Positions 15,190 to 25,200 of a DNA stretch of 64,000 bases are shown here, piece by piece. The notes beneath the pieces are model-generated. The model was not told the DNA's origin, searched no databases, and was given only the letters and a program-made list of their open reading frames with translations. How positions within the stretch are numbered: the first letter of the stretch is position 1; each line of letters opens with the position of its first letter. The position numbers were made by a program, and so were the translations under genes. The DNA is from a virus, in IMG/VR virus record IMGVR_UViG_3300021356_000797, positions 1-64,000 of that record. One strand, 5' to 3'.

Positions 15190-15225
15190 AAAAAGGGAAT
15201 GGGGTTTATACTCTGTTCCCTTTTT
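15190..15225 (+). terminator. Rho-independent terminator
   Basis: AAAAAGGGAA (15190-15199) pairs with TTCCCTTTTT (15216-15225), and the U-run continues into CTTTG. It closes the single-gene unit of the 365-aa virion protein just before promoter site 4. Confidence 0.8.
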
Positions 15226-15244
15226 CTTTGATATAAACTTATTT

Positions 15245-15256
15245 TTTAGTAAATTA
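15245..15256 (+). promoter_or_regulatory. Phage promoter box variant TTTAGTAAATTA (site 4)
   Basis: A variant with A for T before GTA and one change in the centre, 35 bases before the start at 15292 and directly after a terminator, so it probably starts the next transcript. Confidence 0.6.
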
Positions 15257-15291
15257 AATATGAGCCCCAGTGGTTAATTAATCTAATAATT

Positions 15292-15828
15292 ATGGCCTCA
15301 AAACATGAATTAAGTTTAGAGATTCCGGAAACGGCAAATGCTAAACTATTTAGAGTTATTGATACAAGTTCTTACAGCAAGGACCTGGCAGTAGAGTGCC
15401 CAACTTTGCAGATCTTGTCTCCTGGTTTCAATGAGACTAGAGATGTTGAGGCTATAGCTGGCTTCAACTATGTTCTTAATGCTTGTACATTAGGTGTACA
15501 AACGTCAGGCTGTGATACAACTTCTGCAGATTTAGGTGATGGTATCTATGTGATCCGTTATAGTGTTTCTCCTAATGAGTATGTATACGTAGAATACAAT
15601 CATTTGAGAATGACACAGGCACTTAACATGTACTATGAGAAGCTAGGAGAGATTGATTTAGGTGGTTATGATCCTACAGATACTCAACTAGAGTTGCTAG
15701 GTGAAATGAGACTAATTAAATCAATGTTTGACGCAGCTAAAGCAAAAGTAGAATACTGTCATGAACCTAAAGAGGGATATGAACTATTTGTTTATGCCCT
15801 TAAAAGACTAAAGAATCTTTGTGTTTAA
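15292..15828 (+). CDS. Conserved structural-module protein (178 aa)
   Basis: The N-terminal half is beta-like and contains the segment ETANAKLFRVIDTSSYSKD, with spaced cysteines (C36, C64, C72 by reading). The C-terminal half is helical (LLGEMRLIKSMFDAAKAKVE) and ends with another Cys. I recall similar proteins in flavophage and crAss-like structural modules, but no function is established. It is first in a unit that continues through a zinc-finger micro-protein and two fibre-associated genes, so a tail-assembly or connector role is plausible. Confidence in the gene is high; the function is open. Confidence 0.6.
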   Translation: MASKHELSLEIPETANAKLFRVIDTSSYSKDLAVECPTLQILSPGFNETRDVEAIAGFNYVLNACTLGVQTSGCDTTSADLGDGIYVIRYSVSPNEYVYVEYNHLRMTQALNMYYEKLGEIDLGGYDPTDTQLELLGEMRLIKSMFDAAKAKVEYCHEPKEGYELFVYALKRLKNLCV

Positions 15829-15847
15829 CTTAAAAATAGAAACCAAA

Positions 15848-15976
15848 ATGGCTATTTGCCCTAACTGTAAATCAAAACTAAGCTGCAGTTGTCAGAAGAG
15901 AACTGCATCAGATGGAAAACAAGTATGCTCTAACTGTATGTCATCATATCAGCAGCGCATTCTTAAGAATAAATAA
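15848..15976 (+). CDS. Micro-protein with two Cys knuckles (42 aa)
   Basis: ATG at 15848 gives 42 residues beginning MAICPNCKSKLSCSCQKRTA and ending QRILKNK. Six cysteines (4, 7, 13, 15, 27, 30) form CxxC - CxC - CxxC, a compact zinc-ribbon pattern, with the conserved-looking SCQKRTASDGKQVCSNC core. It lies neatly between two structural genes; the next ATG is one base after its stop. I recall such micro-zinc-ribbons next to fibre genes in Bacteroidota phages; their role is unknown. The Cys spacing makes a chance ORF very unlikely. Confidence 0.75.
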   Translation: MAICPNCKSKLSCSCQKRTASDGKQVCSNCMSSYQQRILKNK

Positions 15977-15977
15977 A

Positions 15978-16604
15978 ATGGCAAGCAGAAGCAAAGTAAT
16001 AAGTTTTACCGATAGTTCTGTTAAACTACAAAAGAACTACTCAGATGCGGTATACAAAGTGTTCCTAGAAGAACGCTATGGTATTGCACCTTGTGGTAAA
16101 GGTAAATCTATGGAGCAGCTAGAAGCAGAGAAAATGCTCTGTGACTGGAAAGTTTTAAAAGGTGCTGAAGATCTATCAGATACTCAGTTGAGATACTTTG
16201 CTAATCTTCCAATTTATATTGACCAGAAAGCTGGTACAGTTACTAATGACTCACACTATAGATTTGCTGGATCAGCATCTAATAGAAATGCAACAGTGAC
16301 TTACAATACCGGTTTTAACGGAGAGCAGAATATTGTAGAAATTAATGCTGGTGGTGCAGTAACAAGAATTAACCTTAACTCAATTATTAATATTGATAAC
16401 ACTGAGTTAGATAAATACACTCACTACCAAGAAACTCCTTCTACTGTATGGACTATTGTTCATAATATGGAGTTTGTACCAGGTAACGAATTAATTACAG
16501 ACCTGGATGGAAATGAAATAGAAGGTGTAACTAGAGTAATAGATCTTAATACTATTGAGATCACCTTTAGTGAAGCTATAGCAGGATATGCATACGTGAG
16601 TTAA
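15978..16604 (+). CDS. Fibre-associated protein with C-terminal beta module (208 aa)
   Basis: The start is ATG 15978, one base after the micro-protein stop; the frame is open further upstream, but only through that gene. The N-terminus is helical and lysine-rich (SVKLQKNYSDAVYKVFLEER), with a C-terminal domain of about 60 residues from PSTVWTIVHNMEFVPGNELI to ITFSEAIAGYAYVS. That closing module (W-x-I-x-H-N ... D-G-x-E-x-E-G ... I-T-F-S) is widespread at the ends of phage fibre and baseplate proteins, and the next gene carries it too. Probably a virion protein attached to the tail fibres. Confidence 0.65.
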   Translation: MASRSKVISFTDSSVKLQKNYSDAVYKVFLEERYGIAPCGKGKSMEQLEAEKMLCDWKVLKGAEDLSDTQLRYFANLPIYIDQKAGTVTNDSHYRFAGSASNRNATVTYNTGFNGEQNIVEINAGGAVTRINLNSIINIDNTELDKYTHYQETPSTVWTIVHNMEFVPGNELITDLDGNEIEGVTRVIDLNTIEITFSEAIAGYAYVS

Positions 16605-16605
16605 G

Positions 16606-17130
16606 ATGGCACAGAATAAAAAGATATTTTATAGTAACATAAGTCTTGCTAAGAATGAGCTCTTAGATGCTAGGATTCAAAACAAGACTACTGCTCAGAG
16701 ACAGGCAATGTCTTTAGGTGCTACGCATTCTGGTTTAGCTGTATGGGATTTAGACCTTGCAGCTTTATTTGTATGGCAGTATGACCATTGGGTACGTGCT
16801 GAGGCAGACCCTGGTGATGTTCTTAGATGGAATGCAGCTTATGATGATTCTGTAGTAGGTATTAACATTACTCAGGGTACTGATACTACATTTACTATTG
16901 AAAGAAGAAACAGTGAGAATCTTACTGCAGTATATAGAAGTGGTTATGAGCATAATCAAAACACACCTTCTAACACTTGGGTAATTAATCACAACTTAAA
17001 TAAAAGACCTTCAGTAACAGTTATTGATTCTGCAGGCACTGAGGTAGAGGGAGCAGTTACTGTAGACTCTCTTAATCAGATAACTATTGTTTTTTGTTCA
17101 GCCTTTTCCGGAAAGGCATTATTAAATTAA
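16606..17130 (+). CDS. Fibre-associated protein with shared C-terminal beta module (174 aa)
   Basis: The first 100 residues (FYSNISLAKNELLDARIQNK, then SGLAVWDLDLAALFVWQYDHW) resemble the N-terminal attachment region of the 634-aa fibre that follows. The last 55 residues repeat the module of the preceding gene (NTWVINHNLNKRPSVTVIDS through ITIVFCSAFSGKALLN). It is likely a short fibre or a capping protein. The gene begins two bases after the previous stop and ends 25 bases before the next start, so the three are one unit. Exact role unknown. Confidence 0.6.
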   Translation: MAQNKKIFYSNISLAKNELLDARIQNKTTAQRQAMSLGATHSGLAVWDLDLAALFVWQYDHWVRAEADPGDVLRWNAAYDDSVVGINITQGTDTTFTIERRNSENLTAVYRSGYEHNQNTPSNTWVINHNLNKRPSVTVIDSAGTEVEGAVTVDSLNQITIVFCSAFSGKALLN

Positions 17131-17155
17131 TATATATATTAAATAAAAATTAGTC

Positions 17156-19060
17156 ATGGCTAAAAAGTTTTTAACCAGCATTGACCTCTCAAAATGTGAG
17201 TTAATCAATGCTTCAATCCACAACCTGGCTACTGCCCCATCAACTCCTGCTGATGGTCAGGTGTACTTTGACACAAGTGATGCTCAAATGTACTTCTACA
17301 ATGGTAGTAGCTGGCAAGCAATGGGTGGTGATATTAGCTCTGTAGAGATTATAGCAGGTGCTGCAATGAGCGGTAGTTTGTCTGTAACTAGAGGAGCTTT
17401 TTCTACTACTCTTGATGTTAACACTGACGGTGCTACAATTGCCGTTAACGGTGAAGACAATCTTTACGTTATAAAAGATGCTGAGTACTTAGAGACGTTC
17501 TACAATACTAACGGAAGTTTGACTTCTGCACGTACTGTAACTCTAGGAGCTCATGATCTTACATTTAATGCAGGTGGTACAGGTAGTTTAACTATTGAAA
17601 GTGATCTTTACTTAGGTACTGCAGGTTCTAGCACAGGTACTCTACACTTGGGTGCACTTGCAGATGGTTCTAGTAGCCAGATCTTGTTTGAAGATGGTTC
17701 TGCTCCTCTTGGTGAAATCCGTTTTGCACACAATGTAGGTGACTTCCAATTCCGTATTTCAGATTCTACTTTCTTGCAGATTGATGGTACTGCTGGTAAT
17801 GCCGGTATCAAAGTAAACAAAGGTTCTCTTGTATCAAGTGAATTTGCTCTTGATGTTACAGGTAATGCTGGTGCAGCAGGTCCTGCACGTTTGGAAGGAA
17901 TGCTTGAGACTACTACAGAGTCTAAATTGGTTACTGTTACAGATGCTGGTGTTCTTGAATACAGAGTATTAACAGGTCTTGATGCAGATGGTACTCTTAA
18001 GAATATTGGTAGTCACGATCTTTCAACAACTGCTGCACGTACTCTTAGTGTACTAGATAATACTGTTAGTGCGTTTGCTATTAAAGAAGGTGCTAACAGC
18101 ATTCTTGATCTTACTACTACAAACGGTTCAGAAAAAATCACTCTTGGTTACAGTACTGAAGTAGGTGGTAACTTGACTGTAAACGGTAACCTTACTGTTG
18201 TAGGATCTCAAACAAATGTTTCTGTAGAATCTACTACTGTACAACTTGGTGATTCTTACTTGAGCTTGAACTCAGGATGGGATAGAGGTCTTGATGCAGT
18301 TAATGATGCTGGTTGGGTTGTTATCCGCGGTGCTGAACAAGGTAACGTATCTGTTGTATGGAAAGAAGAAGAGCGTAAATTCTACCTTGCTAATGTAGGT
18401 GATGAAGATGGTGTGACGGATCCAGCTAACGTTGGTATTGTAGACACTGTTGCTCTTCACGTAGGAGCTTTGACAGCAGATGATGCTGCTGTTATTTCTG
18501 GTAGCTTGAGCATTGGTACTATTGCAGAAGATAACGCATCTTCTATTATGGGTATTGATGGTAACGGTCTTGTTACAACTGTTAGCACGTCTTCTATTGT
18601 TGCAGGCGGTATGACCTTTAAGTACTCTGATGATGAAGGTTCTGCTACAGCTCTTGCCTCAACTTCAGAACTTACTATTAATGCTGGTGAAGGTCTTACT
18701 GCAAGTGGATCTGGATCAACTATTACTCTTGAGGGTGAAGATGCTACTGCATCTAACAAAGGTATTGTTGAGTTAGCTACAAACACTGAGACCAACGCAA
18801 TGGCTGATACTGCAAGAGCAGTAACTCCTGCAGGTCTTGCTAAGCTGCGTTTCACAGATGTTGTTCCAGGTGGTGCTACAACGGTACCTATTGGACACGG
18901 TTTGAATTCTTTGTTCTGTATTGTACAGGTAATGGAATTAGCAACTGGTGCTACAGTAGAATGTGATGTACGTAGAGTAGATCCTGATCACGTAGAACTA
19001 GACTTCTGTGTTGCTCCTGAAGAAGGTGCATTGCAGGTAATGGTTATGAAGGTAGCCTAA
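17156..19060 (+). CDS. Tail fibre protein (634 aa)
   Basis: The N-terminus KKFLTSIDLSKCELINASIH, followed by DGQVYFDTSDAQMYFYNGSS, is a typical fibre lead-in that ends in a small beta domain. The body is a low-complexity beta-rich shaft (many G-T-L-x-L, T-T-x-x-G turns, NGNLTVVGSQTNVSVESTTV-like repeats). The C-terminus (VPIGHGLNSLFCIVQVMELA onward) is a divergent form of the closing beta module of the two genes before it. It probably forms trimeric fibres for host recognition. Codon use is intermediate between capsid and the later fibres. Confidence 0.8.
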   Translation: MAKKFLTSIDLSKCELINASIHNLATAPSTPADGQVYFDTSDAQMYFYNGSSWQAMGGDISSVEIIAGAAMSGSLSVTRGAFSTTLDVNTDGATIAVNGEDNLYVIKDAEYLETFYNTNGSLTSARTVTLGAHDLTFNAGGTGSLTIESDLYLGTAGSSTGTLHLGALADGSSSQILFEDGSAPLGEIRFAHNVGDFQFRISDSTFLQIDGTAGNAGIKVNKGSLVSSEFALDVTGNAGAAGPARLEGMLETTTESKLVTVTDAGVLEYRVLTGLDADGTLKNIGSHDLSTTAARTLSVLDNTVSAFAIKEGANSILDLTTTNGSEKITLGYSTEVGGNLTVNGNLTVVGSQTNVSVESTTVQLGDSYLSLNSGWDRGLDAVNDAGWVVIRGAEQGNVSVVWKEEERKFYLANVGDEDGVTDPANVGIVDTVALHVGALTADDAAVISGSLSIGTIAEDNASSIMGIDGNGLVTTVSTSSIVAGGMTFKYSDDEGSATALASTSELTINAGEGLTASGSGSTITLEGEDATASNKGIVELATNTETNAMADTARAVTPAGLAKLRFTDVVPGGATTVPIGHGLNSLFCIVQVMELATGATVECDVRRVDPDHVELDFCVAPEEGALQVMVMKVA

Positions 19061-19104
19061 TTAAAGGTTAATCCTTAAATTTACTACTATACAAATATCT
19101 TAAG

Positions 19105-22100
19105 ATGAAGAAGTTTCTTAGTGATGTATTAGTAGATTGTAATCTAACGGTAAGCGGCACCACTTCACTTGGTGCTGCTACCGGGATTACAGCAAGTGCA
19201 GAAGATAACTCTACAGCTTTAGCTACTACAGAATGGGTTACAACTCACGTATCTACTAATGCCATATACAGTTTAAGAGTACCAACAGGTACTACCAATA
19301 TTAGACTCTCCTCTGGTGGGGTTACAGAAGATGTGACAATCTCTGCTACTGGAGCAGCAGCTGTATCTAGAGTTTCTGATTCAGAGATTAGAATTACATC
19401 TTCTAATGATGTAGATTATATTTCAGATGTATCTCTTAGTGGTTCTACCCTAAGCTTTACAGGTATTAATAATGCTTTTACAGGATCTTTAGATCTTTCA
19501 GCATTAAGTGCACAGCTTACAGATATTGAAACAGTATATGCTACTGTACGAAATGTTTCAGGTATTTTTATACCAAAGGGAACTCCACTTGCTACAGTAA
19601 TAGGTCAGACTTCAGGAAATGTTTCTGATGTTGTTCCTGCAGATGCCTCTGATCCTGCTTTTATGCCTGCATTATTTGTTGCAGATGAAGATATTGCAGA
19701 AGAAGCAGAAGGTAGAGCTGTAGCTTATGGTGAAATTAGAGGTATTGATACCTCCCTTTATCCTTCAGGTACTACAGTTTATGTAGCACCAGGGGGTGGT
19801 TGGACAGACATTAAACCAACCGGAACAGATTTAATTCAAAACCTTGGTGTAATTACCAAGCAACATAACACCAATGGTGGTGGTATTGTTACTGGTGTTG
19901 GTAGATCTAATGATGTACCTAATATTCCACAAGGATATGCTTGGGTAGGTAATGCAAATGGAGTTGCAACTCCTACATTACTTGGATCTTTAGCATACAG
20001 TTCTGCTACCTATGATAATTATGGTAGTTGGAACTTAAAGACTAACGGTGTACAGCGTACTACTGTACAATCTGGTGGTAACTTAGATATTGTTGCTGGT
20101 ACTGATATTAGCGTAAGCTATGGTGCTGGTGGTGTAGTTACTATCAACTCTACAGCAACCGGAAGTATTGATTATATTTCTGATGTTGCACTTAATGGTA
20201 ACAGTTTAGACTTTACTGCAGTAGGCAGTGGTTTTGCTGGTAGTATAGATCTATCTTCTCTTAATGCCGTATCATCTATAGCAGATTTAACTGATGTAGA
20301 TCTTACTGGTTTAGCTAATAATGCAATCCTAAAATATGATTCTGTAAATCAAGAATGGGTTGTATCAACAACTAATGACACAGCTAATGCAACAGCAACA
20401 GCTATTGTACCATTTGCAATTGCTAGTGTTAACACAACTAGTAATGGTTCTGGTATAGGAATTAGCTGGTCAAATTGGAACTCATCTAATGCTACATTAG
20501 ATTTTACTTTTACTACTGCTCAACCAAATACTGACTATATAGTAATTACAGATACAGAAATATATGATGATTTCTTTGTAGGAGTTACTAATAAAACAGT
20601 TAATGGTTTTAGAGCAGAGTTTTACGATAACTCACAAAGCAGAACTCCTAGTAGTTTTTCTGAGTTTAGCTTTATTGTTTATGCTTCTGATCCTACACAA
20701 CAGATTAAGTCTTCAGTAGGTGGAATAAATGAACTTTCAGATGTTGATACAGTAACAAGTACACCTTCTAATGGTGAAGCTCTTGTATGGGATGGTACTA
20801 ACTGGGCACCTGGAACTATATCAACTACTAATAACTACTTAACAGGATTATCATTTAATACTAGTGACGGTGTACTTACTGCAACGCGTGAGGGTCTAGG
20901 AGATCTTACTGTAGATCTAGATGGTAGATATGCTTCTTCTGGTCATAATCATGACAGTAGATATATTAGAAAAGATGTAGTTGATTCATTTACTGGATTG
21001 ACTAATGATGTATATGATGATACTCCTGGATTTTTAAAAGGTGTTATTAGCTTAAGACCTGGATCAGAAGGTGGTAATACAGGTATTGGATTCAGTACTA
21101 CTGTAAATGTAAATACAGAAACAGGTCAAGACTACGGTTACTTATGGTGGTATGATGATAATAATAACTATGCGTTTGGTAATGGATCAGGTGAGAATGC
21201 TGCACTTATATTAGGTATTCAAAATGATTCTAGTACTACGAGCTTTGGTGGTACACAGGATGCAGTTGCTATTGAATCTTCTGCTAACATTTTCTTTAAT
21301 CCTGGATTATCAGGTATAGGAACAGGTGGTGTAGGTGGTCCAGACTTTACACAAGGAAAAGTATACATTGGTAGAGCTGATGAAGCTTATGAGGTATATC
21401 ATCAAGGTAACCTTGTAAATGTATCTCAACTTACCAATGACGCTGGTTACCTAACTTCATTTAGTGAAACAGATCCTGTATTTACAGCTCACGTATCTAG
21501 TGGTATTACAGCTACTAAAATTAGTAATTGGGATACAGCACACGGCTGGGGAGATCATGCTGATGAAGGTTACATGCTTCAACCACAATGGGTTCAACCT
21601 ATTACTAGTGGTTTTGGTTTTCATGATGATTTAGGTTCTGGTGGAGATCTTAATTGGGCAATAGGAGCTACTGATAGAGGTGGTGTAGGACAACCTGGTC
21701 AGAATGCTTTTATTATTGAAAAGCGTACAGATGGTGTTGAGTTTACAGGACTAGCTCAAGGTACTGAAGTATTTACTTTAGATGACTCTGGTAATTTAGG
21801 CCTTTCTAATTCTACCCCTGACCATAGATTAGATGTTAATGGTAATATCATGACGTCTGGGTATCTTATGGTAGGTAACGATACTGCTGTAAGAATTGCT
21901 AAAGGCAGTGGTACAGGTAATCCAGTTCCTCAAGAAGTAGCTTCTTTTGGATCTTCTGTACACATAGGTGCTTTTATAGACTTTACCATTTACAATGAAA
22001 CTAAAGAGCATATGAGATCTGGTACAATGCAGTTAGCATTTAATGCAGATCAGGTGGTGTTTAATGAAGTAAGTACAATGGATATTGGTGATACAACTCC

Positions 22101-22200
22101 TTGTATTTTAAATGCAGTAAATAACGATGGTGTTGTAAGTGTGACATTTGAAACACCTGATCCAAGCTTCTATATTAAGTATCAAGTAAGAACAATATAA
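19105..22200 (+). CDS. Large tail fibre protein (1031 aa)
   Basis: Begins MKKFLSDVLVDCNLTVSGTT. Residues about 150-300 form a domain with the phrase IFIPKGTPLATVIG and a VYVAPGGGWTDIKPTG turn that I recall from many marine phage fibres. The shaft carries collagen-like Gly/Asp-rich stretches and an SSGHNHDSRYIRKD histidine motif (HNHD-type repeats bind iron in several fibre shafts). Another TKISNWDTAHGWGDHADEGY element matches repeats in the next gene. The C-terminal 70 residues look like a small beta knob. Likely host-recognition fibre; paralogous to its neighbour. Confidence 0.78.
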   Translation: MKKFLSDVLVDCNLTVSGTTSLGAATGITASAEDNSTALATTEWVTTHVSTNAIYSLRVPTGTTNIRLSSGGVTEDVTISATGAAAVSRVSDSEIRITSSNDVDYISDVSLSGSTLSFTGINNAFTGSLDLSALSAQLTDIETVYATVRNVSGIFIPKGTPLATVIGQTSGNVSDVVPADASDPAFMPALFVADEDIAEEAEGRAVAYGEIRGIDTSLYPSGTTVYVAPGGGWTDIKPTGTDLIQNLGVITKQHNTNGGGIVTGVGRSNDVPNIPQGYAWVGNANGVATPTLLGSLAYSSATYDNYGSWNLKTNGVQRTTVQSGGNLDIVAGTDISVSYGAGGVVTINSTATGSIDYISDVALNGNSLDFTAVGSGFAGSIDLSSLNAVSSIADLTDVDLTGLANNAILKYDSVNQEWVVSTTNDTANATATAIVPFAIASVNTTSNGSGIGISWSNWNSSNATLDFTFTTAQPNTDYIVITDTEIYDDFFVGVTNKTVNGFRAEFYDNSQSRTPSSFSEFSFIVYASDPTQQIKSSVGGINELSDVDTVTSTPSNGEALVWDGTNWAPGTISTTNNYLTGLSFNTSDGVLTATREGLGDLTVDLDGRYASSGHNHDSRYIRKDVVDSFTGLTNDVYDDTPGFLKGVISLRPGSEGGNTGIGFSTTVNVNTETGQDYGYLWWYDDNNNYAFGNGSGENAALILGIQNDSSTTSFGGTQDAVAIESSANIFFNPGLSGIGTGGVGGPDFTQGKVYIGRADEAYEVYHQGNLVNVSQLTNDAGYLTSFSETDPVFTAHVSSGITATKISNWDTAHGWGDHADEGYMLQPQWVQPITSGFGFHDDLGSGGDLNWAIGATDRGGVGQPGQNAFIIEKRTDGVEFTGLAQGTEVFTLDDSGNLGLSNSTPDHRLDVNGNIMTSGYLMVGNDTAVRIAKGSGTGNPVPQEVASFGSSVHIGAFIDFTIYNETKEHMRSGTMQLAFNADQVVFNEVSTMDIGDTTPCILNAVNNDGVVSVTFETPDPSFYIKYQVRTI

Positions 22201-22243
22201 CATAATGCTAACCATCTCTTTGGATAGGGAAAAAGAGTAAACA

Positions 22244-25200
22244 ATGGCAAACGAATTTAAAATTAAACATGGGTTTATTTCTACAGGCAGCGGTTCTGTA
22301 GAAGGAGAACTACGTATTACAGGAGCATCTTATGCAGATAATGGTAGTAGAATTGCTACTAGACCTTGGGTAACACAGTTTCTTTCTGATAATAGTTATG
22401 CAACAGCTGGTGACATTACTACTGCAATTAGCAATTTAGTTGATTCTGCTCCTGGTACATTAGATACTCTTAATGAGTTAGCAGCAGCAATAGGAGATGA
22501 TCCTAACTTTGCAACAAGTATTAGTACAAGTATAGCATCTAAACTTCCACTAGCTGGTGGAACAATGACGGGTAATATTACTTTTACTGATAACGCAGAA
22601 GGTATTGTATGGTCACGTAACACTGATGGAGCTTCTATTAAGTTCTATAACACAGCAGACGGTGACACAGATTCTAGATTAGAATTCCACACTAACGATA
22701 ATAACAATGAATACTTTAGATGGACTCACGGTCCTTCTGGAGGTGCTTTATATGAAGTAATGAAGCTTATGCCTACAGAGGCAGGAGGTTCAAGACTTAC
22801 AGTACAAGGAGAGGTTTTTGAAGGTTCTGAAAGAGTGGCTACACAGACTCATGTTTCTTCAAACTATCTAAGCAAGTTCCATGATATGACTATTACTCTT
22901 ACGGGTGATGCTAGTGGTACAGGTACCTTTAACAACATGGGTGATGTTAGTTTTGCCGTTACTGTTGCAAATGATTCACATACACATGACGGACGTTACT
23001 ACACTGAAACTGAAATAGATACTTTTTTAGGTGATAAAGCTGCAAAAGTACATACTCACGATGCTGCTGATATTGTAAGTGGAACATTCCCATCAGAAAG
23101 ACTTAGTGGTGTTTATACTATTGATGTAAGCGGTACATCTACATATGCTAATAATTTATATAGAGATGATAATAGAACTATAGCTCCAAGTGGAGACACT
23201 AATGGTACGCTAAGTTTTGGTTTTACATCATTCCAAAATGACAACTCAGCTCCTTGGGCAGACTACTTGCACTTAAGATCTTACACAGATTCTTCAGGCG
23301 GTAGAGATAACTTGCTTATGTTTAGTAAGTCTGATATGGAAATCAGACTATGGCAGCAAGACTTTAATAGTGCTGACAACTATGCAGACTTTAGAGACAT
23401 TGCATTTAAAGATGAGTTGCAAGTTCCTGCAATTAAGTCAAACGGGTCTACTCCTAGTTTAAATACGGGGATCACTGCTGGTGAGATTAGAACTCTTATT
23501 GGTGCAGGTACCTCTAGTTTTGATGGAGCTTATTCATCACTTAGCGGTCTTCCTACTTTAGGTACAGCTGCCGCATCTGCAGCTACAGATTTTGTAGCAG
23601 TATCGGGTGATACAATGACAGGCACACTTACAGCAAGCGGGGGTATTAATGGTTTGACTCTTGCTAATGGTATTAGCGGTACAAACTTTAATATTACAGG
23701 TGTTAACCAATTAGAAATTGCAGACCCTGGAGAAGGTATTGTATTTAAGTCAGGGTCTAGTGGTGATATGACACTTGCTATTGTAGATGATACTAGTGAT
23801 AATATTTTGAGATTTTCTGGTACAGGTGCTACACTACAAGTAGGTACTAATACTGTTTACCACACAGGTAACTTAAATATTGGAACACTTGATGGTTATA
23901 CTCAAGGAGAAGTAGATAACCTTGTTGATGCAAAAGCTGATTTATCACATACTCATACATTTGCTTCATTAACATCTAAGCCAGATTTTATAAACAACAG
24001 TTTACTTAGCAGTAGAGCAACTGGAACTCCAGATACTGTTGGGGATTCATATGGTGTGAGCGTAAACTATATGCAAGATGGAGCTACAAATTCTCCTTCT
24101 GGTGTTGACCACGCATTGCTTACAATGTCTTACAGTAATCTTTGGCAAACTCAACTTGCTCAAGACTGGAGAGAAAATGGTAGAATTTATATTCGTGGTC
24201 AAGAAAATGGTACTTGGTCTGGATGGGGACAAGTTTGGTCAAGTCATGATTTTACTTCAACTAGCATTTCTAATTGGAATACAGCATATGGTTGGGGTAA
24301 TCACGCAAGTGCTGGATACCTAACCTCACTACCTAACCATAATCACGACACATTATATGATGCTATTGGATCTGCTGATGCAGTAGGTCAACAAATTAAT
24401 GAGCGCATTGACACAGAAGTGTTTGATGCTATCACTTCGGCTCAAGACACAGCTGATGCTGCACTACCTAAAAGCGGTGGTACTTTATATAAACAAACAA
24501 ATACATCTGGTACAAGCGGTACAACTTTCTTAACAGTACACAATAATGTAGGTGGTGATATTAGTCAGCAGCAGTCTTTTGTAGACTTTATGTTTACGGA
24601 TACCAATGCTAACTTTACTCCACAAGTAAGAATAGGAGCGCAAGTAGGTAGAAACGCTGATGCTAATGCAATCTCTAAAGAAGGAGCAGGAGCATTTGTG
24701 GTTTATACAGGAGATGGTACTGATGAAAGCGGTGGTGGTGCTTTGAGTGAGGCAATGAGAATTGGCTTTGATAATAAGTTATATGTTCAAGGTGAAATTC
24801 AAGCAAGTGGTTATAATAAAACAAATTGGGATACTGCCTATGGTTGGGGTAACCACGCTTCAGCAGGATATTTAACAACGCTACCATCTCATAATCATGA
24901 TACATTATACGATTCATTAGGATCAGCAGATGCAGTTGCTACTGCTTTAAATGAGCGTATTGATACTGAGGTATTTGATGCTATTACAACTGTAAATGGT
25001 AACATTCCAACCAACAATAACCAACTTACAAACGGTGCAGGTTATATAACATCATTTGACATAACAACACAAACGGATGGTAAATATTTACGTAGCAATG
25101 CTGATGATTCATTTAGTGGAAATTTAACGTCTGCTCAAAGTAAATGGATTAAGTTCTATCATCCTACTCAAACAGATTCAAATGATGGTAAAATTGGTGC

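Noticed and set aside
15912-15977. Upstream extension of the 208-aa fibre-associated gene
   Set aside because: The added residues (MENKYALTVCHHIS...) fall in a different frame of the zinc micro-protein gene; the ATG at 15978 directly follows that gene's stop.
18457-18855. 132-aa minus-strand ORF inside the 634-aa fibre
   Set aside because: Low-complexity Ala/Ser/Val complement of Ala/Thr-rich shaft codons; a shadow.
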